Below the pieces are notes generated by a model, which had not been told where the DNA came from, ran no database searches, and saw only the letters and a program-made list of their open reading frames with translations. DNA of 64,000 nt, taken from assembly GCF_017876095.1 (NCBI RefSeq), contig NZ_JAGINM010000014.1, positions 62,001 to 126,000 on the forward strand, in the 5' to 3' direction. The number at the start of each line of letters is the position of its first letter. Position 1 is the stretch's first letter. Shown one piece after another: positions 55,430 to 63,700 of this stretch. The DNA is from Azospirillum agricola (GTDB lineage: Bacteria; Pseudomonadota; Alphaproteobacteria; Azospirillales; Azospirillaceae). The position numbers and the translations under genes are program-made.

Positions 55430-56125
55430 ATGACCAGCGGCTGGAACTGGGACGGCTTCTTCGAGTACCTGTTCAACGGGTATCTGCTCAGCGGGGCGAT
55501 CACCACTCTGTGGCTGACGCTCGCGGGCATCGCCGGCGGCCTCGTGGTCGGCTGCCTGCTGGCGCTGCTGCGGCTATCGCCCTACCGCTGGGTGTCGGCG
55601 GCGGCCAAGGCCTACATCTGGGTGTTCCGCGGCACGCCGCTGCTGGTCCAGCTCATCATCATCTACACCGGCCTGCCGCAGATCGGCATCAAGCTGTCGG
55701 TGACGGAATCCGCGCTGATCGGCCTGATCCTCAACGAGGCCGCCTATCTGGCCGAGATCATCCGCGGCGGCATCCTCGGCGTCGCCGCCGGGCAGAGCAA
55801 CGCCGGCCGCGCGCTCGGCCTCAACTCGGCCCAGGTGATGGTCTACATCGTGCTGCCGCAGGCCATCCGCATCATCATCCCGGCGCTGGGCAACAGCGTG
55901 AACGGGCTGCTGAAGACCACCTCGGTCACCTCGGTCATCTCGATGGAGGAGCTTCTGCGCAGCACCCAGCTGCTCATCCAGGAGCGCTTCATGGTGCTGG
56001 AGCTGTTCACGGTGGCCGCCCTCTACTACCTGCTGATGACCTCGCTGTGGGACATCGTCCAGCGCCGCATCGAGCGTCACTTCGGCCGCGCCTACCGCAA
56101 CATCGCGATCGTCGACGGCCAGTAA
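55430..56125 (+). CDS. Polar amino-acid ABC transporter permease
   Basis: This 231-residue permease of the HisM/GlnP type has five membrane helices (TTLWLTLAGIAGGLVVGCLL, the AYIWVFRGTPLLVQLIIIYTG signature, and others). The coupling loop is AGQSNAGRALGLNSAQVMVYIVLPQAIRII, quoted as AGQSNAGRALGLNSAQ plus VYIVLPQAIRII. Only one permease gene is present, so a homodimer is likely. It completes the importer with the binding protein upstream and the ATPase across the divergent promoter. A GntR gene starts 11 bp after its stop. Confidence 0.9.
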   Translation: MTSGWNWDGFFEYLFNGYLLSGAITTLWLTLAGIAGGLVVGCLLALLRLSPYRWVSAAAKAYIWVFRGTPLLVQLIIIYTGLPQIGIKLSVTESALIGLILNEAAYLAEIIRGGILGVAAGQSNAGRALGLNSAQVMVYIVLPQAIRIIIPALGNSVNGLLKTTSVTSVISMEELLRSTQLLIQERFMVLELFTVAALYYLLMTSLWDIVQRRIERHFGRAYRNIAIVDGQ

Positions 56126-56136
56126 GGCGCCCGCCG

Positions 56137-56829
56137 ATGAGTCCTCCCCTCCCCCCGGCCGACCCGCTGTTCCCCCGACCCGCCAACCTCGGCGATCAGG
56201 CCCACGGGCATCTGCGCGAGCTGATCCTCAGCCGCCAGATCCCCGGCGGCGCCGAGGTGCCGGAGGGCCGGCTCGCCGAGCGGCTCAACGTGTCGCGCAC
56301 GCCGATGCGCGAGGCGCTGGTCCGGCTGGTCGGCGAGGGGCTGCTGGAGCGCACCAGCGAGCGCAGCTACCGGGTCCGCGTCGTCTCGGCCCGCGAGTTC
56401 TTCGAGTGCATGCAGATGCGCGAGCTGCTGGAGTGCCACGCCATCGAAGCGGCGGTGCCGCTGGTCGGCGACGCCGACCTCGCCGAGTTGCGGCGCGGAC
56501 TCGACGCGCTCGAAAGCGACGGCGAGGACGACATGCAGCACTGGCTCTACGACAACCACTTCCACAGCTTCTTCGCCCGCGTCAGCGGCAACGCGACGCT
56601 GGCCGACACCATCACGCGGATGCGGGTGGTCGCCCGTCTGTTCCGCATCTCCAGCACCTTCCATCGCAAGCGCGAGATCGACACCGAGCACCGGGCGGTG
56701 CTGGAGGCCGCCGAGCGGCGCGACATCGGCGCGGCCAAGGCCGCCATGCTGGCGCATCTGCGCAACCTCCAGGACGACGCCCGCCGCGCCATCGCCGCCG
56801 AGGCCAATCCGGGCGGCTATTTCCTGTGA
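56137..56829 (+). CDS. GntR/FadR-family regulator (second of two)
   Basis: This 230-residue regulator shares architecture with the one at 48835-49512: the GntR HTH has QAHGHLRELILSRQIPGGAE and RLAERLNVSRTPMREALVRL, and the FCD domain has FECMQMRELLECHAIEAAV and EIDTEHRAVLEAAERRD. Both share the FE/YFxSMxxRExLE pattern, hinting at paralogy. It lies in the plus-strand arm right after the permease and before the second amidohydrolase, so it probably responds to the imported compound or its breakdown product. Confidence 0.88.
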   Translation: MSPPLPPADPLFPRPANLGDQAHGHLRELILSRQIPGGAEVPEGRLAERLNVSRTPMREALVRLVGEGLLERTSERSYRVRVVSAREFFECMQMRELLECHAIEAAVPLVGDADLAELRRGLDALESDGEDDMQHWLYDNHFHSFFARVSGNATLADTITRMRVVARLFRISSTFHRKREIDTEHRAVLEAAERRDIGAAKAAMLAHLRNLQDDARRAIAAEANPGGYFL

Positions 56830-56862
56830 TTTGGAAAGCCCGCTCCATCGCCGTCTTTCGTC

Positions 56863-56937
56863 ATGACCGGGCTTGGCCCGGTCATCCACGCGGAAACGTC
56901 AGGCTTGCCCATGGATGCCCGTGTCGAGCACGGGCAT
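56863..56937. repeat. Paired hairpin repeat element
   Basis: Two hairpins lie in tandem: ATGACCGGGCTTGGCCCGGTCAT (56863-56885) and ATGCCCGTGTCGAGCACGGGCAT (56915-56937). Both resemble dispersed extragenic palindromes of Alphaproteobacteria. They sit between the GntR and amidohydrolase genes and may modulate the transcript. Confidence 0.6.
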
Positions 56938-57009
56938 GACGCGTCGGAAAGCCGGAAGCATTCGTTCACGCGTTCCAAGGACCGCCCCTTAAGGACCAAG
57001 GAGAGTTCC

Positions 57010-58434
57010 ATGCCGCAGTTCGACACCGTCATCCGCCACGGCACGCTGGCCACCGCGTCCGACGTGTTCGCCGCCGACCTCGGCGTGATCGGCGGCCGCA
57101 TCGCCGCCATCGGCACCGGGCTGGGGCCGGGGGCGCGCGAGATCGACGCGACCGGCAGACTGGTGCTGCCCGGCGGCGTCGACGGCCATTGCCACCTCGA
57201 CCAGCCGACCAGCGACGGCTCGCAGTCGGCCGACGATTTCGAGACCGGCACGCGCTCGGCGGCCTGCGGCGGAACGACGACGGTCATCCCCTTCGCCTGC
57301 CAGTTCAAGGGCCAGTCGCTGCGCGACGCGGTCACCGACTACCACCGGCGGGCCGACGGCAAGGCGGTGATCGACTACGCCTTCCACCTCATCGTCAGCG
57401 ACCCGACCGACCAGCTGCTCGGCCAGGATCTGCCGGCGCTGATCCATGACGGCTACACGTCGTTCAAGATCTACATGACCTACGACGACATGAAGCTGAA
57501 CGACCGGCAGGTGCTGGAACTGCTGAGCGTCGCCCGGCGCGACGGCGCCATGGCGATGATCCACGCCGAGAACGCCGACTTCATCGGCTGGCTGACCGAC
57601 AAGCTGCTCGCCGCCGGCCACACCGCGCCGCGCTACCACGCCGACTCCCGGCCGATGCTGGTCGAGCGCGAGGCGACCCACCGGGCCATCGCCATGGCCG
57701 AGCTCGCCGACGTGCCGATCCTGATCGTCCATGTCTCCGGGCGCGAGGCGATCGAGCAGATCCATTGGGCGCAGGGCCGCGGCATGCGCATCTACGCCGA
57801 GACCTGCCCGCAATACATGGTGCTGACCGAGCACGACCTGCACGGCCACGGCATGGAGGGGGCGAAGTGCATCTGCAGCCCGCCGCCGCGCGACAAGGCG
57901 AACCAAGCGGTGATCTGGGACGCGCTGGCCGGCGGCACCTTCCACATCGTGTCGTCCGACCACGCGCCCTTCCGCTACCAGGACCCGAAGGGCAAGATGC
58001 TGCACGGCGCCAACACGCCCTTCAACTGGATCCCCAACGGCGTGCCGGGCATCGAGACGCGCCTGCCGATCCTGTTCTCAGAAGGGGTGAAGAAGGGCCG
58101 CATCAGCCTGCAACGCTTCGTCGAGCTGTCCTCGACCAACCCGGCCAAGATGTACGGCTTGCACCCGCGCAAGGGCAGCCTCGCCATCGGCGCCGACGCC
58201 GACATCGTGATCTACGACCCGGACCGCAAGGTGACGATCACCAACAGCCTGCTGCACCACAACGTCGACTACACGCCGTACGAAGGGCTGGAGGTGACCG
58301 GCTGGCCGGAGACCGTGCTGTCGCGCGGCGACATCGTGGTGGAGGGCGGCACCTGCGTGGCGCAGCCCGGCCGCGGTACCTTCCTGCGCTGCGACACGCC
58401 CGATCTGGCGCGGCCGAAGGTGGCGGCGGATTAA
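57010..58434 (+). CDS. Dihydropyrimidinase/hydantoinase-type amidohydrolase (second paralogue)
   Basis: This 474-residue cyclic amidohydrolase has a complete dimetal site: HxH in GGVDGHCHLDQPT, the carbamylated Lys in SFKIYMTYDDM, His in IHAENADF and IVHVSGREA, and Asp in IVSSDHAPFR. It differs from HydA of the pyrimidine operon in substrate-facing loops (for example SADDFETGTRSAACGG). Its place in an amino-acid-oxidase/importer locus, rather than with PreAT, points to a hydantoin, cyclic imide or related ring substrate. DUF3830 follows after 38 bp. Confidence 0.88.
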   Translation: MPQFDTVIRHGTLATASDVFAADLGVIGGRIAAIGTGLGPGAREIDATGRLVLPGGVDGHCHLDQPTSDGSQSADDFETGTRSAACGGTTTVIPFACQFKGQSLRDAVTDYHRRADGKAVIDYAFHLIVSDPTDQLLGQDLPALIHDGYTSFKIYMTYDDMKLNDRQVLELLSVARRDGAMAMIHAENADFIGWLTDKLLAAGHTAPRYHADSRPMLVEREATHRAIAMAELADVPILIVHVSGREAIEQIHWAQGRGMRIYAETCPQYMVLTEHDLHGHGMEGAKCICSPPPRDKANQAVIWDALAGGTFHIVSSDHAPFRYQDPKGKMLHGANTPFNWIPNGVPGIETRLPILFSEGVKKGRISLQRFVELSSTNPAKMYGLHPRKGSLAIGADADIVIYDPDRKVTITNSLLHHNVDYTPYEGLEVTGWPETVLSRGDIVVEGGTCVAQPGRGTFLRCDTPDLARPKVAAD

Positions 58435-58472
58435 AAGAACACTTGCCCCCAAGAAACGAGGATCACCCAACC

Positions 58473-58889
58473 ATGGACGCCCTGACCATCACCGCCGGCC
58501 CCTTCACCTTCGGCGCCCGCTTCGAGTCCGCCGCAGCGCCCAAGACCTGCGCCAAGTTCCGCAGCCTGCTGCCCTACGAGGGCCAGATCGTCCATGTCCG
58601 CTGGAGCGGCGAAGGCGTGTGGATCCCGCTGGGCGACACCGACTTCGGCCTCGGCTACGAGAACCACACCAGCCACCCGGCGCCGGGCCAGATCATCCTC
58701 TATCCGGGCGGCATCAGCGAGACCGAGATCCTGCTGGCCTATGGCGGCGTCCAGTTCTCCAGCAAGATGGGCCAGCTCGCCGGCAACCACTTCATCACCA
58801 TCACCGAGGGGCTGGAGAATCTGGCGGAACTCGGCAAGCGCACCCTGTGGCAGGGCGCGCAGCCGATCCGCTTCGAACTCGCCCGCTGA
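58473..58889 (+). CDS. DUF3830 family protein
   Basis: This 138-residue cytoplasmic protein has the DUF3830 pattern, thought to adopt a cyclophilin-like beta-barrel. It shows TCAKFRSLLPYEGQIVHVRWSGE (in part), WIPLGD, GYENHTSHPAPGQIILYPGG and ETEILLAYGG. No catalytic residues are established for the family. It ends the plus-strand arm next to the amidohydrolase, with which DUF3830 genes often travel, so a role in handling the ring compound or its carbamoyl product is inferred. The protein is predicted soluble. Confidence 0.8.
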   Translation: MDALTITAGPFTFGARFESAAAPKTCAKFRSLLPYEGQIVHVRWSGEGVWIPLGDTDFGLGYENHTSHPAPGQIILYPGGISETEILLAYGGVQFSSKMGQLAGNHFITITEGLENLAELGKRTLWQGAQPIRFELAR

Positions 58890-58904
58890 CACCGAAAAAA
58901 GGCG

Positions 58905-59223
58905 TCACACCGCGATGCGCTCGCCCGGCACGGCGAGCGCGATCCGGCCGTTCCCCGCGCAGGCCGCCAGCACCGCCCGCCGGTCGCGCCGGACATGGTA
59001 GAGGCGCAACGCTCCGATCCCCAACCGCTCCGGCGTGTCGGCCAGCATGGCGAAGCTGGCGTGGAAGATCTGGCTCGGGTCGGCCTCGACCGTAAAGCAT
59101 TCGTGGAACAGCAGGTCGGCACCGCGGAACAATCCCTCCGATTCCGCCGTCGGCCGGCCGTCGCCGGAATAGGCGAAGACGCGCCCGCCCGCCTCCAGCC
59201 GGATCGCCAGATTGAGCGGACCA
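58905..59223 (-). pseudogene. C-terminal fragment of an MBL-fold hydrolase
   Basis: The minus-strand frame reads GPLNLAIRLEAGGRVFAYSGDGRPT, quoted in parts: GPLNLAIRLEAGG and RVFAYSGDGRPT. It continues ADLLFHECFTVEA and RLYHVRRDRRAVLAA, which are the second half of an RNase Z-like MBL enzyme: the GD metal Asp, the HECF His and the terminal H. The N-terminal metal motif HxHxDH is absent. Upstream, the frame merges with a truncated LacI gene, so the fragment is not a functional enzyme. Confidence 0.6.
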
Positions 59224-59617
59224 CCGCCGGCGACACGCTTCCGGCCGTCACCACGACGGCATCCACCTGATAGTCGAGCGCCGCCATCGAGGCCCCGCCC
59301 AGCCCGTCGGCCGGCCCGCCACGGATCAGCAGCGGCTGCTTGCCGAGCCCGGCGAGGCCGCGTGTCAGGCTCTCGAACAGATAGGGCTGGAACGGCCCGT
59401 CGAGGTCGCCCATGACGACGCCGACCAGGTTGGTGCGGGCGGTGGTCAGGCTGCGCGCGATGACGTTCGGCCGGTAGGAGAGTTGCTCCGCCGCCTCCAG
59501 CACGCGCGCCCGCATGTCGGGCGAGACGCTGGCCCCGTCGGTGAAGCAGCGCGACACGGCCGACTGCGACACCCCGGCCAGCCGCGCCACCTCGACGGCC
59601 GTCGTCCGCTTGCGCAT
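59224..59617 (-). pseudogene. Truncated LacI-family regulator
   Basis: From ATG 59617 the frame gives a LacI HTH (TAVEVARLAGVSQSAVSRCF), the hinge region ARVLEAAEQLSYRPNVIARSL, and the start of the sugar-binding domain (NLVGVVMGDLDGPFQPYLFE) up to VDAVVVTAGSVSPAV. Family resemblance then stops near residue 130, where a full protein needs about 330. The frame continues as nonsense over the MBL fragment. A deletion joining the two genes is the simplest explanation. Confidence 0.65.
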
Positions 59618-59845
59618 TGCCGGCCTGGGCATCGCCTTCGGCATCCTGGTCTCCGGCCTCCTGGCCCGTCGCGTTGCCGTGACTTGGGAGGCGGAACCCT
59701 AGCGCGTGCCACCGGCGACCGCCAGAGTCTCGAATGCGGCGTGAAGAATCGTCGATTTTTGTTTGGACAGGCCGTGGGATTTTTTCTACAAAGCGGCCCT
59801 CGACGCGCTGCACCGGCCGACACGGCCAACCGCGCAGCGCCGGAT

Positions 59846-59921
59846 GCCCAGGTAGCTCAGTTGGTAGAGCAGGGGACTGAAAATCCCCGTGTCGGCGGTT
59901 CAATTCCGTCCCTGGGCACCA
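59846..59921 (+). tRNA. tRNA-Phe (GAA)
   Basis: This is a 76-nt cloverleaf including the encoded CCA. The acceptor GCCCAGG pairs with CCTGGGC, the D-loop is AGCTCAGTTGGTAGAGC, and the anticodon stem GGGGA/TCCCC holds loop CTGAAAA with anticodon GAA. The T-loop is GGTTCAATTCC. The discriminator base is A, as in tRNA-Phe. Confidence 0.95.
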
Positions 59922-60111
59922 TTTTCTCTTATAAATCAAAGAGTTAATGGCGAAGCGGGCAAAGCCGGCTTACCTAGCACAGACCCAGCGCAGTCGCAGA
60001 GGACAACTTTCCTCTCCCGCTAAGCCGTTGTTTTCTTCCATTTTTGAATGCCGATTTTCGCTGTGCTCGCACAGCCTCGACAGCAGTGTAGTTCCCCGGC
60101 ATCATCAGGCG
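59922..60111. other. Low-GC spacer after tRNA-Phe
   Basis: This 190-bp stretch after the tRNA has lower GC than the rest of the window and no convincing gene. It lies between the tRNA and an ISL3-type transposase remnant, and probably contains the IS edge. Confidence 0.4.
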
Positions 60112-60683
60112 CTAGATGGGTCCATCCGCATTTTCGGTGCAGGGGGTCAGCGTGAACGGTACCATGCAGGCAGCTTCGAGGACTCGCTGACGCAGCAGGT
60201 CGAAGCCACCGCGACCGTTCATCGTGCGCCTGATCGTCTTCAGACTGCTGATCTGGCCCTCCACCGGGCCGGTGCTCCACAGCAACGACAAGGCCGCGCG
60301 CACCGCCGCCGGATCACGCTTCAGGCCACCGGCGAATCCCGCCATGGCCGTGCCGTCGGTTGCCAGCAGCCACGCCCGCACCGTCTTGCGATCGAGGCCG
60401 AGCGTCTGGGCGATGCGGATTTGTGACCAGCCGCAAGCGTCCAGCGCGACGACCTCCTCGAAACGGGCATGGCGGGCGGCTTGGATGGCTGCACCCCGCT
60501 GCTCGCGACGGGGCGGTGGTTTGCCATCCTGATCGGGCTGTGGCGCCTGCGCCTCTTGTCCGGTTCCGTCAACGGGAGCGACGGCCAGCTTGGCCGCCGC
60601 CCGCAGGTCCCGATGACGACCGGTAAGAATCTCACGCAACGCATCGGTGAGATTGTGCAGAAGATGCCAGCGGTCGGCGCCCC
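60112..60683 (-). pseudogene. ISL3-type transposase, C-terminal fragment
   Basis: From a GADRWHLLHNLTDALREIL segment (starting near 60683) the frame continues to TGPVEGQISSLKTIRRTMNGRGGFDLLRQRVL, quoted in parts: WSTGPVEGQISSLK and GRGGFDLLRQRVL. These match the catalytic-domain middle and the end of ISL3-family transposases. The N-terminal zinc-binding and first catalytic-Asp parts are missing; upstream DNA is unrelated. It is a 5'-truncated, non-functional remnant beside the tRNA-Phe gene. Confidence 0.7.
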
Positions 60684-60839
60684 TTCCTTCGCGGCATGGG
60701 AACGGCGACCATGATGGCGGCGCCGGCTCGCCTTCCGGCTGGACTGCGGACGGGGGTAGGAACCGGTTCGCGGGGGCCGCGCCCCGATTTCCCAGGGAGC
60801 GAGCCGCCCCGCCGTCGCGGCCGATGCCGGAGCCGGACG

Positions 60840-61292
60840 TCAGGACGTTCCGGCCTTGTTGTCGGCCCTCTCCACCGTGAAGGCGATTTCCTGCCCGAAG
60901 GACAGTTCAAGCGTGTTGCCATCCGGGTCGGCGATGTAGGTCCAGAGACCGACGGGAGGTCCGGAATCGCGGGGAGCGGAGCGCAGGATGCCCCGGCGTC
61001 CGGCTTCGGCCGCCCGGTTCAAGACATCCTCGCGCGTCGCGCAGGCGACACCGAGATGCCCGAACGGTCCGAGCGGCGTGTCGGTCAGACGTGCCGATGC
61101 CACGAGGACGAGGGCGAACGGGCGCACCCCATCCGCCATCCACGCCACCTCCTTGACATCGCCACCCGCGGTCCGGCGATGAACCACCCGAAGATCGGCA
61201 AACTCCCGATAGAAGGCGATGCTGCTGTCGAGATCGCGCACGAGCAGCGCCACATGGGACAGCCCGAGATCCGGATTGAGGGATTGGGTCAT
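60840..61292 (-). CDS. VOC-family (glyoxalase-like) protein
   Basis: This 150-residue vicinal-oxygen-chelate protein has two beta-alpha-beta modules. It begins LSHVALLVRDLDSSIAFYREF and has GHLGVACATREDV in the middle, finishing YIADPDGNTLELSF with the conserved metal-type Glu. VOC proteins include glyoxalases, dioxygenases and fosfomycin-resistance enzymes; no specific member is recognisable. AAGGAGA lies 8 bases upstream of ATG 61292, preferred over GTG 61298. It is divergent from a LysR gene across 64 bp, so the regulator probably controls it. Confidence 0.8.
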   Translation of the reverse strand: MTQSLNPDLGLSHVALLVRDLDSSIAFYREFADLRVVHRRTAGGDVKEVAWMADGVRPFALVLVASARLTDTPLGPFGHLGVACATREDVLNRAAEAGRRGILRSAPRDSGPPVGLWTYIADPDGNTLELSFGQEIAFTVERADNKAGTS

Positions 61293-61356
61293 GCTCACAT
61301 CTCCTTTCCGGGACAGCTTGCTTCATCGATGAAAATTATGGAAATTAGAATGTGAT

Positions 61357-62292
61357 ATGCAGACCATGCACAGAAAGAATGATCTTCCGTCCTCCGACCT
61401 GAACCTGCTGCTGGTGCTCGAGGCCCTGCTCGAAGAGCGGCATGTCTCGCGCGCGGCGATGCGGCTGAACCGCTCGCAACCAGCGGTCAGCCATGCCCTT
61501 GCGAGGCTGAGGGACATCTTTGGCGACCCGCTGCTGGTGAGGGGCGAAGGAGGTTTACAGCCGACGGCGCGCGCACTCCAACTTGCCGAACCGCTGGCCG
61601 AGGCCCTTGCGCTGGTGCGTTCGATGGCCGATCCGCCGACCTTCGATATCGGGCGATGCAGCCGCCACTTCCGTTTGTCCCTGTCGGATTATGGGACGGC
61701 GATCCTGCTGCCGCCCCTGGTCGCGCGGTTGCGAAAGGCCGCGCCGCTCATCGATCTGTCCGTCGTGTCCTATGGCAGGGACCGGGCACTTGCGGCGCTG
61801 ATCGACGGGGAGATCGATCTGGCCGTCGGTGTTTATCCCGAACTGGCGACGGCGGGTCGCCGCGATCTCAGGAGCGATCTTCTGTTCCAAGAGACATTCG
61901 CCTGCCTGTCCGATGAATCGGACCAACCGGGGGCGCTCTCGATCGAGCGTTACCTTGCGCGGCCGCATGTCAGGGTCACCGTCGCGCTGGAGGATGACAG
62001 CGAGATCGACGCGGCGCTTGCCCGCCTGGGCCACAAGCGCCGCATCGCCATCCAAATCCCGCATTGGTCCGCCGCTCCCGAGCTTGTCAGGGGCACCGAT
62101 CTCGTGCTGACCGCGGCGAAGCGAAGCCTTGAGACTCTGGGGAAGGGAAGCCTCCGGTGCAGCGAACCGCCGTTCCGTCTCGCCGGCTTTCCATTCGTGC
62201 AGACTTGGCATCGTCGTCGCGAAAAGGACGCGCCGCATCGCTGGCTTCGGGAGGAAATCGCCGTGGCAGCCCGAGGGTCGACGGGGGTGTGA
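61357..62292 (+). CDS. LysR-family regulator, divergent to VOC gene
   Basis: This 311-residue regulator has the LysR HTH (LNLLLVLEALLEERHVSRAA, then RSQPAVSHALARLRDIFGDP with LLVRG) of the NodD/SyrM-like subgroup. Its effector domain opens RHFRLSLSDYGTAILLPPLV. It probably regulates the divergent VOC gene through the short AT-rich spacer (AAAATTATGGAAATTAGAAT). An in-frame second Met lies three codons later. The effector is unknown. Confidence 0.85.
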   Translation: MQTMHRKNDLPSSDLNLLLVLEALLEERHVSRAAMRLNRSQPAVSHALARLRDIFGDPLLVRGEGGLQPTARALQLAEPLAEALALVRSMADPPTFDIGRCSRHFRLSLSDYGTAILLPPLVARLRKAAPLIDLSVVSYGRDRALAALIDGEIDLAVGVYPELATAGRRDLRSDLLFQETFACLSDESDQPGALSIERYLARPHVRVTVALEDDSEIDAALARLGHKRRIAIQIPHWSAAPELVRGTDLVLTAAKRSLETLGKGSLRCSEPPFRLAGFPFVQTWHRRREKDAPHRWLREEIAVAARGSTGV

Positions 62293-62686
62293 ACGTGTTT
62301 TGCGGTTCCGTTGCACGGCCTGCCGGCAGGCGCGGCGTGCCGTGACGGCGGCATCAGATGGCGACACCGGACAGGCGGGCGACGAAAGCGGCTTGGGTCC
62401 CATGTCGTTGGCGGGAATGGCGCCGGCCTGCGGTCGGCTTCTCCTGCCCCTCGGGTTTTGTTGAATTGGCATTCACTTTCATGATGCCGCCACGCTGGCC
62501 AAACGGATTGATTGCGAGGCGTACAAAGGTCTTGACGTTCAGTGATGCCCGGCTTAGAAATGAAAATGAATTCATATTCATTTCGGTGGGAGGCTCATCG
62601 GGGGTGGTCAGGGCGATGCGGACCATCCATCACAACCGCTTCGCGCCACCGCCGTCTGCCACATCGCTCATCGAGGACAGCCCATC
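62293..62686. promoter_or_regulatory. Control region upstream of TetR gene
   Basis: This 394-bp region without a gene contains a promoter and palindrome close to the TetR gene (62532-62584). The rest shows nothing recognisable. Confidence 0.5.
62532..62584 (+). promoter_or_regulatory. Promoter with overlapping TetR-type palindrome
   Basis: TTGACG (62532-62537) and TAGAAA (62555-62560) are spaced by 17 bp. Overlapping the -10 is a 28-bp palindrome centred at 62570/62571, in which 13 of 14 arm positions pair (left arm GAAATGAAAATGAA). It lies about 100 bp before the TetR gene, so autorepression is likely. Confidence 0.65.
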
Positions 62687-63349
62687 ATGAGCCCCAAGCC
62701 CAGCCGCGCGCTCGACAAGAAGACCCAGATCCTGCGCGCGGCCCGCTCCGTCGTCATGGATGGCGGCTTTCGCGAGTTGCAGATGAACGCGGTCGCCGCC
62801 GCCGCCGGCGTGGCGGTGGGCACGATCTACCGCTACTTCCCGTCCCGGGCCGAGCTGTGCGCGGCCATCGTCAGCGTCACCTCCCAGCGCGAGGTCGACG
62901 TCCTGTCGGGGATCGCAGTGGCCGAGGGCGAGCCTTCCCGGAAGGTGCGGGACGCCGTGCGCACCTTCGCCGCCCGCGCGATGCGCGGCCGCCGGCTCGC
63001 CTACGGCTTGATCTTCGAGCCGATCGATCCGGAGGTGGAAAGCACCCGCCTGAAGTACCGGCGCGCCATCGCGCGGGTGTTCGAGACCATCATCCGCGAG
63101 GGCATCGCTGCCGGCGAGTTCCGGGATGTCGACGTCGAGGTCGCGGGCGCCTTTCTGGTCGGCGCCTTCATGGAGGGGCTGGTGGGATCGCTCGCGCCGG
63201 ACACCGGCGGCATTCAGGAGCGGGCCGACGAAATCGCCGACGCGATCGCCGACCTGTGCCTGGCCGCCGTGGCAAAGTCCGGGCATCCGCTTCTGCACCA
63301 CGCCCCCCGCACGGAAAGCGCCGCACAGGCCATTCCGCTGCGACCCTGA
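62687..63349 (+). CDS. TetR-family regulator upstream of acyl-CoA dehydrogenase
   Basis: This 220-residue repressor has the TetR HTH (LQMNAVAAAAGVAVGTIYRYF, read as LQMNAVAAAAGVAVG plus TIYRYFPSRAEL). Its C-terminal ligand domain contains RRLAYGLIFEPIDPEVE and VAGAFLVGAFMEGLVG. It probably represses itself through the palindrome at 62557-62584. It may also control the AidB-like acyl-CoA dehydrogenase gene starting 350 bp downstream, as TetR repressors with acyl-CoA dehydrogenases commonly do. The inducer is unknown. GAGGACAG precedes the ATG. Confidence 0.85.
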   Translation: MSPKPSRALDKKTQILRAARSVVMDGGFRELQMNAVAAAAGVAVGTIYRYFPSRAELCAAIVSVTSQREVDVLSGIAVAEGEPSRKVRDAVRTFAARAMRGRRLAYGLIFEPIDPEVESTRLKYRRAIARVFETIIREGIAAGEFRDVDVEVAGAFLVGAFMEGLVGSLAPDTGGIQERADEIADAIADLCLAAVAKSGHPLLHHAPRTESAAQAIPLRP

Positions 63350-63700
63350 CCCTGACCCAGTTCTCCTGACCACCGGCGTTGCCGTCATCCTCTGCGCTCA
63401 CCCGGCGGTTATGACGGCGGTCATGGCAGCGCTCATGGCGGCGGCCCGTGGTGGCGACGCCGGACGAAGAATGGGGCGAGGGGCCGGTGGGCGTTCGTGG
63501 AACCGCGCGGCGGCGGGCACGATCCAGAAGAGCCTGCTCCGGAAGGCCAACCGGCACCAGGAGATCGCCGTCCTCCGCCATTTCACAGCGCATTCCTGCC
63601 GGCATGACGTGGCCATGCCGGCCGATCCGACCGCCGCGCCGGCCCGCGTCGGCGTGGCGCCCTCGACGGCCACGGTTCGGAACCTCTCGTGGAGTCCATC
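63350..63700. other. Intergenic region, no feature seen
   Basis: This 351-bp gap between the TetR and acyl-CoA dehydrogenase genes has open frames without recognisable protein character, and no repeat or hairpin that I could support. Confidence 0.4.
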
